Position numbers and translations under genes: made by a program
Shown here: positions 25,149 through 33,768 of the stretch, piece by piece
How positions within the stretch are numbered: position 1 is the stretch's first letter
Layout: the number at the start of each line of letters is the position of its first letter
Assembly (NCBI GenBank): GCA_021738535.1
Contig: JAIPBU010000032.1
Coordinates: forward strand, 1-46,454
Length of the DNA stretch: 46,454 nucleotides
Direction: 5' to 3'
From: Bacteroidales bacterium
Lineage (GTDB): Bacteria; Bacteroidota; Bacteroidia; Bacteroidales; VadinHA17
Notes under the pieces: generated by a model
What the model saw: only the letters and a program-made list of their open reading frames with translations
What the model was told of the DNA's origin: nothing
Databases searched by the model: none

Positions 25149-25661
25149 ATGATACTAGCAAGTAATCTTACAACACCTGACTTTGGGACCATTGTATGGA
25201 CCACGATAATTTTCCTCTTGCTCCTGGCATTACTCAGGGCTTTTGCATGGAAACCTATCTTGCAGGCTATCAAAGCCAGGGAAGAAAGTATAAAAGGCTC
25301 GCTCGAATCTGCTGAAGATGCAAAGCGCGAAATGGAGAGGCTTAAAGCCGATAATGAAGCCATTATGCAGGAAGCCCGTGAAGAAAGGGATGAATTACTA
25401 AGGGATGCCCGTGATGCAAGGGACAAAATGATCAGTGAAGCAAAAAAACAGGCAAGGGAAGAAAGCGATAAACTGATCAGTAAAGCTCGCACCGGGATAG
25501 AAAGAGAAAAGAAAATGGCTATTAACGATATACGCACGCAAATAGCAAGCCTCTCAGTAGAAATAGCCGAAAAAATACTAAATGAAAAACTAAAAGGCAG
25601 CAAGGAGCAGAATGATCTTATTGAAAAGCTCCTGGATGATATGGACCTGAAAGAAAATTAG
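25149..25661 (+). CDS. atpF: ATP synthase F0 subunit b
   Basis: A 170-residue stator stalk subunit. One N-terminal membrane helix (TTIIFLLLLALLRAFAWKPI) is followed by a long charged helix from ~35 to 165 with Ala/Glu/Arg heptads (LESAEDAKREMERLKADNEA), which dimerises and reaches to F1. It works with the delta subunit encoded 11 nt further on. Start ATG follows the intercistronic hairpin. Confidence 0.96.
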   Translation: MILASNLTTPDFGTIVWTTIIFLLLLALLRAFAWKPILQAIKAREESIKGSLESAEDAKREMERLKADNEAIMQEAREERDELLRDARDARDKMISEAKKQAREESDKLISKARTGIEREKKMAINDIRTQIASLSVEIAEKILNEKLKGSKEQNDLIEKLLDDMDLKEN

Positions 25662-25672
25662 ATGCTTAAGTA

Positions 25673-26212
25673 ATGAATGAAAGCAAAATAGCAGTAAGGT
25701 ATGCAAAAGCTCTATTCTTATCAGCTCAGGAACAAAACCTGATAGATGAGGTCAGAAAAGATATGATCCTTGTCTTGGAACTATGCGGAATGGACGACTT
25801 CAGGGATGTAATTGACAGTCCGGTTATACCCAACTCCAAAAAAAGACAGGTGATGACGGCTCTTTTTAAAACCAATGTTAACGAAGTTACTTACAGCCTG
25901 ATTACTCTTGCCGTCAATAATAACAGGGAGGCATTCCTGCCGGGAATAGCCAGGTCCTTTATTGCAAGGGCCAACAGGCACGAAGGAATAACACCGGTGA
26001 CCCTCACAACAGCTGTAAAAATAAACAGCAATAACAGGCAAAGCTTTATCGATATAATAGAAAAAGACCTGGATACCAGGGCTGACCTTGACGAGGTTAT
26101 CAATGAAGATATTTCAGGAGGTTACATACTTAAGGTTGGTGACCTTTACGTGGATGCCAGTCTTAAGACCCGGCTCCGCAAAATAAGAAATGAGTTAATT
26201 AATAAACAGTAA
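25673..26212 (+). CDS. atpH: ATP synthase F1 subunit delta
   Basis: A 179-residue subunit that links the b-subunit stalk to the top of F1. The N-terminal helical domain starts with SKIAVRYAKALFLSAQEQNL, and the C-terminal motif ISGGYILKVGDLYVDASLKT is the diagnostic delta/OSCP ending. Length is normal. It lies between atpF and atpA in the conserved order. Confidence 0.95.
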   Translation: MNESKIAVRYAKALFLSAQEQNLIDEVRKDMILVLELCGMDDFRDVIDSPVIPNSKKRQVMTALFKTNVNEVTYSLITLAVNNNREAFLPGIARSFIARANRHEGITPVTLTTAVKINSNNRQSFIDIIEKDLDTRADLDEVINEDISGGYILKVGDLYVDASLKTRLRKIRNELINKQ

Positions 26213-26254
26213 AATAATTCAGCGTAATACGCAAATAAATATTGTAAACTTATT

Positions 26255-27859
26255 ATGGCAAGTATTAAACCAGCAGAGGTATCGAAAATACTAAAACAGC
26301 AACTTGAAGGCATACAGACAGGAGCCGCTCTTGACGAGGTTGGAACCGTACTGCAGGTTGGTGATGGTATCGCAAGGCTATACGGTCTTGCCAATGTGCA
26401 GGCAAACGAACTTATTGAGTTTGAAAGCGGAGTAGAGGCCATCGTGCTGAACCTTGAAGAAGATAATGTAGGTGCAGTCCTGTTAGGTCCCTCAGAGGGA
26501 ATTACCGAGGGCGATATAGCCAAACGTACGGGCAGGATAGCTTCTATTATGACAGGAGAAGGACTGCTTGGCCGGGTAATAAAACCTACGGGAGAGCCTA
26601 TCGATGGTAAAGGACCCATTGAAGGCGAGTTGCTTGAAATGCCTTTTGAACGTAAAGCACCAGGTGTTATCTACCGTCAGCCGGTTAACCAGCCCCTGCA
26701 AACAGGCCTTAAGGCTATTGATGCAATGATTCCTATCGGCAGAGGCCAGAGGGAACTTATTATTGGTGACCGTCAGACCGGAAAGACAGCTATTGCCATT
26801 GATACAATCATTAACCAGAAAAGTAATTACGATAAGGGTAAACCGGTATATTGTATCTATGTATCTATAGGACAAAAAGGTTCTACTGTTGCTAACATAG
26901 CTTCAATCCTCGAAGAACACGGGGCTATGGATTATACCGTTATCATATCTGCAACTGCTGCTGATCCCGCAGCCTCACAGTTTTATGCTCCCTTTGCAGG
27001 TGCAGCCATAGGCGAGTTTTTCAGGGATACCGGCAGGGATGCACTGATTGTTTACGATGACCTGTCCAAACAGGCGGTTTCATACCGTGAAGTTTCTCTG
27101 CTTCTGCGCCGTCCGCCCGGAAGAGAAGCTTACCCGGGTGATGTATTTTACCTGCACTCACGCCTGCTTGAAAGGGCCGCCAGGATTATTGAATCAGATG
27201 AGGTGGCAAAACAGATGAATGACCTCCCCGAACCACTCGAAGGAAGGGTTAAAGGTGGCGGATCATTAACTGCACTTCCTATTATAGAAACACAGGCCGG
27301 CGATGTTTCTGCCTATATACCTACAAATGTAATATCAATTACTGATGGACAGATTTTCCTCGAAGGAGACCTGTTTAATGCAGGTGTCAGGCCGGCTATC
27401 AATGTAGGTATTTCAGTGTCGCGCGTTGGTGGTAATGCACAGATCAAGGCAATGAAAAAGATTGCAGGTACACTAAAAGTCGACCAGGCACAGTACAGGG
27501 AAATGGAAGCATTCGCAAAATTCGGATCCGATATGGATGCATCAACAAAAGCTTTGCTGGATAAGGGATCAAAAAATGTAGAAATTCTTAAGCAGCGTCA
27601 ATACGTTCCTATGCCGGTGGAAAAACAAATTGCCATTATCTATTGCGGTACCAAAGGACTTCTTAAGGATGTTCCCGCTGGTAAAGTAAAACAGTTTGAA
27701 ACGGAATACCTTGAGTTCCTTGAACTGAAACATGCTGATGTATTGGAAAAACTGTCAGAAGGTGTGCTTGATGATAATGTTACCGATGCACTGAATAAAG
27801 TTGCAGAAGATATAAGTGCAAAATTTCAGGAGAAAGAACCCGTAGCTGGTAAAGATTAA
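26255..27859 (+). CDS. atpA: ATP synthase F1 subunit alpha
   Basis: A 534-residue non-catalytic nucleotide-binding subunit. The P-loop GDRQTGKT is at 171-178, [13 protein letters not shown] is the Walker B region, and the arginine-finger segment [14 protein letters not shown] is intact. The N-terminal beta-barrel crown contains [14 protein letters not shown]. Length is slightly above the E. coli protein (513) because of small C-terminal additions. It follows atpH by 42 nt. Confidence 0.98.
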   Translation: MASIKPAEVSKILKQQLEGIQTGAALDEVGTVLQVGDGIARLYGLANVQANELIEFESGVEAIVLNLEEDNVGAVLLGPSEGITEGDIAKRTGRIASIMTGEGLLGRVIKPTGEPIDGKGPIEGELLEMPFERKAPGVIYRQPVNQPLQTGLKAIDAMIPIGRGQRELIIGDRQTGKTAIAIDTIINQKSNYDKGKPVYCIYVSIGQKGSTVANIASILEEHGAMDYTVIISATAADPAASQFYAPFAGAAIGEFFRDTGRDALIVYDDLSKQAVSYREVSLLLRRPPGREAYPGDVFYLHSRLLERAARIIESDEVAKQMNDLPEPLEGRVKGGGSLTALPIIETQAGDVSAYIPTNVISITDGQIFLEGDLFNAGVRPAINVGISVSRVGGNAQIKAMKKIAGTLKVDQAQYREMEAFAKFGSDMDASTKALLDKGSKNVEILKQRQYVPMPVEKQIAIIYCGTKGLLKDVPAGKVKQFETEYLEFLELKHADVLEKLSEGVLDDNVTDALNKVAEDISAKFQEKEPVAGKD

Positions 27860-27865
27860 TATTTT

Positions 27866-28747
27866 ATGGCGAGCTTAAAGGAAATAAGGAAACGCATATC
27901 ATCCGTTAAATCAACACGGCAAATAACCTCCGCTATGAAGATGGTGGCAGCCGCAAGATTACGTAAAGCACAGGACAGGATAGTGAAACTGAGACCCTAT
28001 GCTGCAAAAATGCAGGAACTCCTGCTTAATGTTAGTATGAGGATGGAACAGACAGAAGGAGATGAGCAATATAGACGTAATGGCCCTGCAGAAAAAGTCC
28101 TGCTTATTGTGGTTACCTCGAATAAAGGACTCTGCGGCTCATTCAATATGAATGTAATTAAGGAAACCCGGAGAGTGATTGAAGAGAACTACAGCCAGCA
28201 TTATAATGGTGGCTCATTGTGGCTGATGACAATCGGTAAAACGGGATATGACTATTTCAGAAAAAGGGATTTCAATATTTATCAAAACCACGTTGGTATA
28301 TTTGATGATCTCACTTTTGAGAACAGCTCAGCGATAGCCACGGATGTAATGGAGAAGTTCCTTGAAGGGGAGTTTGACAGGATTGAGTTTGTATATAATA
28401 AATTCAGGAATGCAGCCATACAGGATCTCAGTTATGAAACATTCCTGCCGGTTGAAACAGGCGATATGGATGATGAGGCAGGTAATACAGATTATATATT
28501 CGAACCCTCTAAAAAGGAAATCATTGAAGAGTTAATACCCAAGACGCTTAAGATACAATTCTTCAGAACTTTGCTTGACTCATACGTTGCCGAACACGGT
28601 GCCAGGATGACGGCTATGCATATGGCAACCGACAACGCTACCGGGTTGATCAAGGATCTTAACCTGGAATATAATAAAGAAAGACAGGCCAGTATAACAA
28701 ACCAGATACTTGAAGTTGTCAGTGGTGCTGACGCTCTTGGTGATTAA
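27866..28747 (+). CDS. atpG: ATP synthase F1 subunit gamma
   Basis: A 293-residue rotor shaft subunit. The N-terminal helix MASLKEIRKRISSVKSTRQI and the C-terminal helix (NATGLIKDLNLEYNKERQAS) form the coiled coil inside the alpha-beta ring, and NKGLCGSFN marks the central Rossmann-like part. It is the last atp gene in this cluster; beta and epsilon are encoded separately from 30531, after two unrelated genes. Confidence 0.97.
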   Translation: MASLKEIRKRISSVKSTRQITSAMKMVAAARLRKAQDRIVKLRPYAAKMQELLLNVSMRMEQTEGDEQYRRNGPAEKVLLIVVTSNKGLCGSFNMNVIKETRRVIEENYSQHYNGGSLWLMTIGKTGYDYFRKRDFNIYQNHVGIFDDLTFENSSAIATDVMEKFLEGEFDRIEFVYNKFRNAAIQDLSYETFLPVETGDMDDEAGNTDYIFEPSKKEIIEELIPKTLKIQFFRTLLDSYVAEHGARMTAMHMATDNATGLIKDLNLEYNKERQASITNQILEVVSGADALGD

Positions 28748-28790
28748 TCATTTACCGGGCGTTGCATGTGGCATCTGATCTCCAAAAACT

Positions 28791-29765
28791 ATGTACACTT
28801 ACGAAGAATTAAAGGAAATAGTAAACAGGGCAATTCATAATATGTCCTATGAATATGATTCGGACAAACTATTTGAGCCCGTAAAATATATTATGTCACA
28901 GGGAGGGAAAAGAATAAGACCCGTAATGACCCTGATGGCCTGTAATCTTTTTGATGATAAGGTTGAAAAGGCAATCTTACCTGCTGTAGGACTTGAAGTT
29001 TTCCATAATTATACCCTTGTGCATGATGATATAATGGATAACTCCGAAATGAGAAGAGGTGCTCTTACCGTTTATAAGAAATGGGACACCAACCAGGCAA
29101 TACTGTCCGGAGATGTGATGGCCTTTGTTGCCAATGAATGCATGCTAAATACCCCGGCGGAATACCTTACAAAAGTATCACGGTTGTATAATGAAACAGC
29201 TATTGAGGTGTGCAGCGGCCAGCAGATGGATATGGATTTTGAAAAAATCAACTATGTTACGCATACCGATTATCTCAGGATGATCGAATTAAAAACAGCA
29301 GTATTGCTGGCAGCATCACTAAAAATAGGAGCCATAATAGGAGGTGCAGAACCTGAAGAAGCACAAAAAATATATGACTTTGGCAGGAATATGGGGCTGG
29401 CCTTTCAGATACAGGACGACCTGCTTGATGCATACGGTGATGCAGCTCAATTTGGAAAGAATATAGGCCTCGATATAGTATCAAATAAAAAGACCATATT
29501 GCTCCTTAAAGCCATGGAACTGGCTTCGGGCGAACAATTAAAAATGCTTAATGAGCAAACGCAGACTCTGGATTTTGATCCGGGGGAGAAAGTAGCTGCC
29601 GTAAAAGCTATCTATGATGAGCTTAACGTTAAAACCATAGTTGAAGAAATGGCTTCAAACTATATTAATCTTGCCTATTCATCACTTGAAGAAGTAAATG
29701 TTGAAGAGCAAAGAAAGGAAGAATTGCAAAATCTTGCCGCTTACCTGCTTAAACGCACCAGGTGA
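28791..29765 (+). CDS. Polyprenyl diphosphate synthase (long-chain)
   Basis: A 324-residue trans-prenyltransferase that extends allylic diphosphates with isopentenyl diphosphate, probably making the isoprenoid side chain of menaquinone. The first aspartate-rich motif is LVHDDIMDN (DDxxD) and the second is FQIQDDLLDAYGD; QGGKRIRPVMTLMAC precedes them. Chain length cannot be set from the sequence alone. It lies 43 nt behind atpG, so a quinone-chain gene follows the ATP synthase genes, possibly on the same transcript. Its stop is next to the stop of the convergent barrel gene. Confidence 0.93.
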   Translation: MYTYEELKEIVNRAIHNMSYEYDSDKLFEPVKYIMSQGGKRIRPVMTLMACNLFDDKVEKAILPAVGLEVFHNYTLVHDDIMDNSEMRRGALTVYKKWDTNQAILSGDVMAFVANECMLNTPAEYLTKVSRLYNETAIEVCSGQQMDMDFEKINYVTHTDYLRMIELKTAVLLAASLKIGAIIGGAEPEEAQKIYDFGRNMGLAFQIQDDLLDAYGDAAQFGKNIGLDIVSNKKTILLLKAMELASGEQLKMLNEQTQTLDFDPGEKVAAVKAIYDELNVKTIVEEMASNYINLAYSSLEEVNVEEQRKEELQNLAAYLLKRTR

Positions 29766-30362
29766 TTAAAGCTCATCGCTCTCATGCTTCTTCATCCAGT
29801 CTACATTCAATAGTATACCGGCGGTGCCGGCAAAACGTACCTGGCTGGCAATAATGGCCTTGACCTCAAAAAACAGGTCAAACTCGTCTTTTAACCTGAA
29901 ATAGGACCCTGCACCAAGATTGAGCCCCAGCGAGTTATTGGTTGTTATGGTTGTCTCTGCAAAGTTCTCAAAATCAATTTTGTACTTCATCCTGGCATAC
30001 AGAATATTTAACCCTGCCAGGCCGTAAAACTCCCAGCGGTCAAGTGCATTGAAGACATAATGAGCATCAAGATCAAGTGAAAAGGCGGAAACAATTCTTT
30101 TCTCCGAGCCGAAAGCATCTTCAAATTTTGTGATGTTTGGAATGTAAATATTCAAGGATGGCTTGATGTGAAGAGGAAGTGATATTTCATATATGCCAGT
30201 TGCAGAAACTACCGGGTTACCGGTCTTGTGATCACTAAACTGCTCATCATTGAAATAATAGCCTGAGTTGTACGCAAGACTGCCCCCTATTTTTGTGAGC
30301 TGGGCATTGGCAACAAGTCCTGTTAACAGGAAAACAGACAGGCAAAAAATGGTTTTTTTCAT
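29766..30362 (-). CDS. Outer-membrane beta-barrel protein (small, OmpA/OmpW-like fold)
   Basis: A 198-residue protein with a signal peptide (FCLSVFLLTGLVANAQ) and alternating strands typical of the small 8-10-stranded barrels common in Bacteroidota. Function is unknown; such proteins are annotated only by their fold. It is encoded opposite to the ATP synthase genes and separates atpG and the prenyl synthase from atpD. It has its own near-consensus promoter with about 22 nt of leader. Its end abuts the prenyl synthase stop, so there is no spacer for a terminator. Confidence 0.8.
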   Translation of the reverse strand: MKKTIFCLSVFLLTGLVANAQLTKIGGSLAYNSGYYFNDEQFSDHKTGNPVVSATGIYEISLPLHIKPSLNIYIPNITKFEDAFGSEKRIVSAFSLDLDAHYVFNALDRWEFYGLAGLNILYARMKYKIDFENFAETTITTNNSLGLNLGAGSYFRLKDEFDLFFEVKAIIASQVRFAGTAGILLNVDWMKKHESDEL

Positions 30363-30390
30363 TTCTCGTGGTTTATAGGTTTATTCTTAC

Positions 30391-30420
30391 CAAAAATAAT
30401 TTAAATAATTTAAGTGGCAA
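30391..30420 (-). promoter_or_regulatory. Promoter of the outer-membrane barrel gene
   Basis: Minus-strand TTG (30418-30420) and TATTTTTG (30391-30398) are spaced by 19 nt and match the Bacteroidota -33/-7 consensus. The predicted start near 30384 lies 22 nt before the ATG. Confidence 0.65.
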
Positions 30421-30425
30421 GGGTT

Positions 30426-30478
30426 CTGAAGAATTGAACAGAAGAAAAAGAAGGATAAAATGACCCTGTGTTCTTCAG
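30426..30478 (+). other. Inverted repeat and hairpin upstream of atpD, with T tract
   Basis: CTGAAGAA (30426-30433) pairs with TTCTTCAG (30471-30478), and inner ACAG/CTGT (30438-30441 / 30466-30469) extends the stem around a 24-nt loop. CTTTTT follows on the plus strand. It could be a terminator for read-through antisense to the barrel gene, insulating the atpD promoter just downstream. Confidence 0.4.
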
Positions 30479-30495
30479 CTTTTTGATTAATTTGC

Positions 30496-30503
30496 TAAAT
30501 TTG
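30496..30503 (+). promoter_or_regulatory. -7 element for atpD-atpC
   Basis: TAAATTTG matches TAnnTTTG and predicts a start near 30510, about 20 nt before the atpD ATG. No TTG at the expected -33 distance is seen. Confidence 0.5.
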
Positions 30504-30518
30504 TAACTCACTTTTTAA

Positions 30519-32042
<1,524 letters not shown>

Positions 32043-32048
32043 ATCAGT

Positions 32049-32300
32049 GTGAAAATAGAGATCCTAACACCCGAAGAAAGTGTATATGAAGGTGATATTA
32101 AATCACTTAAGGTGCCAGGCAAAAAGGGCGCCTTCCAGGTATTGAAAGATCATGCCGCAATAGTGTCAACCCTCGTGGAGGGTAAGGTGTCAGTCACCGA
32201 TATGAAGGGCGGGGTTTCAGACTTCCTGATTGAGGGAGGGGTAATGGAAGTGCATCAAAATACACTGGTCCTTCTTGCCGAGAGTGTAAAATCAGAATAA
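32049..32300 (+). CDS. atpC: ATP synthase F1 subunit epsilon, short form
   Basis: An 83-residue subunit comprising only the N-terminal beta sandwich (KIEILTPEESVYEGDIKSLK, then FQVLKDHAAIVSTL and FLIEGGVMEVHQNTLVLLAE). The C-terminal helical hairpin, which in other bacteria can lock the enzyme against ATP hydrolysis, is missing. Short epsilon is usual in this phylum. Translation starts at a GTG 6 nt after atpD; no ATG is available at the right place. Confidence 0.94.
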   Translation: MKIEILTPEESVYEGDIKSLKVPGKKGAFQVLKDHAAIVSTLVEGKVSVTDMKGGVSDFLIEGGVMEVHQNTLVLLAESVKSE

Positions 32301-32308
32301 AGAACTTG

Positions 32309-32332
32309 CCTGCCCGGCCCAGGATATTTTTT
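32309..32332 (+). terminator. Weak terminator-like element after atpC
   Basis: CCTG (32309-32312) and CAGG (32320-32323) enclose a GC-rich loop and are followed by ATATTTTTT. The stem is only 4 bp, so this is a weak candidate. The next gene starts 20 nt further on. Confidence 0.25.
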
Positions 32333-32352
32333 ACATAAAATCACCTTACGCG

Positions 32353-33768
32353 ATGACAAATGATGAATTTACCAGCCGCGCTCATCAACTTGTGGACTGG
32401 ATGGGGAAATATCTCAGGAATGTAGAACAATACCCCGTAAAATCAACAAGCAAACCGGGTGAAATTTTTTCATCACTCCCGGCTATGCCCCCGCTGGAGG
32501 GAGAAGACTTCGATGATATATTCAGAGATTTCAAAGAGATTATTATGCCGGGTATCACTCACTGGCAGAGCCCGGATTTCTTTGCTTATTTCCCGGCAAA
32601 CAGCTCACCACCATCAATACTTGCAGAGATGCTTACCGCAACCCTGGGAGCGCAGTGCATGATATGGGAAACATCACCGGCAGCTGCTGAACTCGAAGAA
32701 AGAGTAATGAACTGGCTGAGGGATAGCATGGGTTTGCCCCGTGAATTTGAAGGAGTGATACAGGATACGGCATCAACGGCCGGACTGGCAGCCATGCTGA
32801 CAGCACGGGAAAAGATCAGCGGTGACAAAATCAATGAAGAAGGATTTTCAGGACAACCTGTATACAGGGTATATGCATCCACACAAACCCATTCTTCAAT
32901 AGAAAAAGATGTAAAGATTGCAGGCTTCGGCCGCAGGAACCTGGTTAAGATCAATGTTGATGAAAAGGATTTTTCTCTTGATCCCGTAAAACTGGAGAAG
33001 GCAGTAAAGGAAGATATAGAAAAGGGATACGTTCCCTGCTGTGTAATAGCAACTGTGGGCACAACAGGAACGGTTGCCATTGATCCCCTTAAAGAGATTG
33101 GAGAAATATGCAGCAAATATAATATATGGCTGCACGTGGATGCAGCCCTGGCTGGAACAGCACTGCTATTACCCGAATACAGCTGGATGATCGAAGGTAA
33201 AGAATATATAGACAGTTTTGTTTTTAATCCCCATAAGTGGATGTTTACAAATTTTGACTGCTCAGCTTATTTTGTCAGGGATGCCGGCAGGTTGATAAGA
33301 ACATTCGAAATTCTTCCTGAATACCTTAAAACACGGACCAGGGGAGAAGTAAATGACTACCGCGACTGGGGTATTCCCCTGGGCAGGAGGTTCAGGGCTC
33401 TTAAGTTATGGTTCGTTATTCGTTCATACGGACTGGAAGGACTGCGAGAAAAAATCAGGGACCATATATCATATGCATCATGGCTGGCCGGCCAGGTAAA
33501 TAAACATCCGGAATTTGAATTGCTGGCACCGGTGAGCCTGAATACAGTATGTTTCAGGTTCAGACCCAAAGGCAAAAACGAGGATGAACTGAATGTTATT
33601 AATGAAAAACTAAACCATTTACTTAATGATACCGGCAGCATTTATCTCACGCATACAAAAATAAATGGTAAATACTCCCTGCGCATGGTTACGTCTCAAA
33701 CCAATGTTAAACTGGATAATGTTAAAAAAGCATGGTCGTTGATAACAACCATGAAAGATGATCTTTAA
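32353..33768 (+). CDS. PLP-dependent group II decarboxylase (aromatic amino acid decarboxylase-like)
   Basis: A 471-residue fold-type I decarboxylase. The PLP Lys is Lys295 in FNPHKWMFTNFDCS; LHVDAALAG carries the Asp that pairs with the pyridine nitrogen, and the stacking His180 is in STQTHSSIEK. Early sequence (ITHWQSPDFFAYFPANSS) is the dimer-contact pattern of tyrosine/tryptophan/DOPA decarboxylases. The substrate is probably an aromatic amino acid, giving a biogenic amine, but glutamate-type members cannot be fully excluded. No amine transporter is adjacent. Its end overlaps the convergent 962-residue gene by 4 nt. Confidence 0.9.
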   Translation: MTNDEFTSRAHQLVDWMGKYLRNVEQYPVKSTSKPGEIFSSLPAMPPLEGEDFDDIFRDFKEIIMPGITHWQSPDFFAYFPANSSPPSILAEMLTATLGAQCMIWETSPAAAELEERVMNWLRDSMGLPREFEGVIQDTASTAGLAAMLTAREKISGDKINEEGFSGQPVYRVYASTQTHSSIEKDVKIAGFGRRNLVKINVDEKDFSLDPVKLEKAVKEDIEKGYVPCCVIATVGTTGTVAIDPLKEIGEICSKYNIWLHVDAALAGTALLLPEYSWMIEGKEYIDSFVFNPHKWMFTNFDCSAYFVRDAGRLIRTFEILPEYLKTRTRGEVNDYRDWGIPLGRRFRALKLWFVIRSYGLEGLREKIRDHISYASWLAGQVNKHPEFELLAPVSLNTVCFRFRPKGKNEDELNVINEKLNHLLNDTGSIYLTHTKINGKYSLRMVTSQTNVKLDNVKKAWSLITTMKDDL

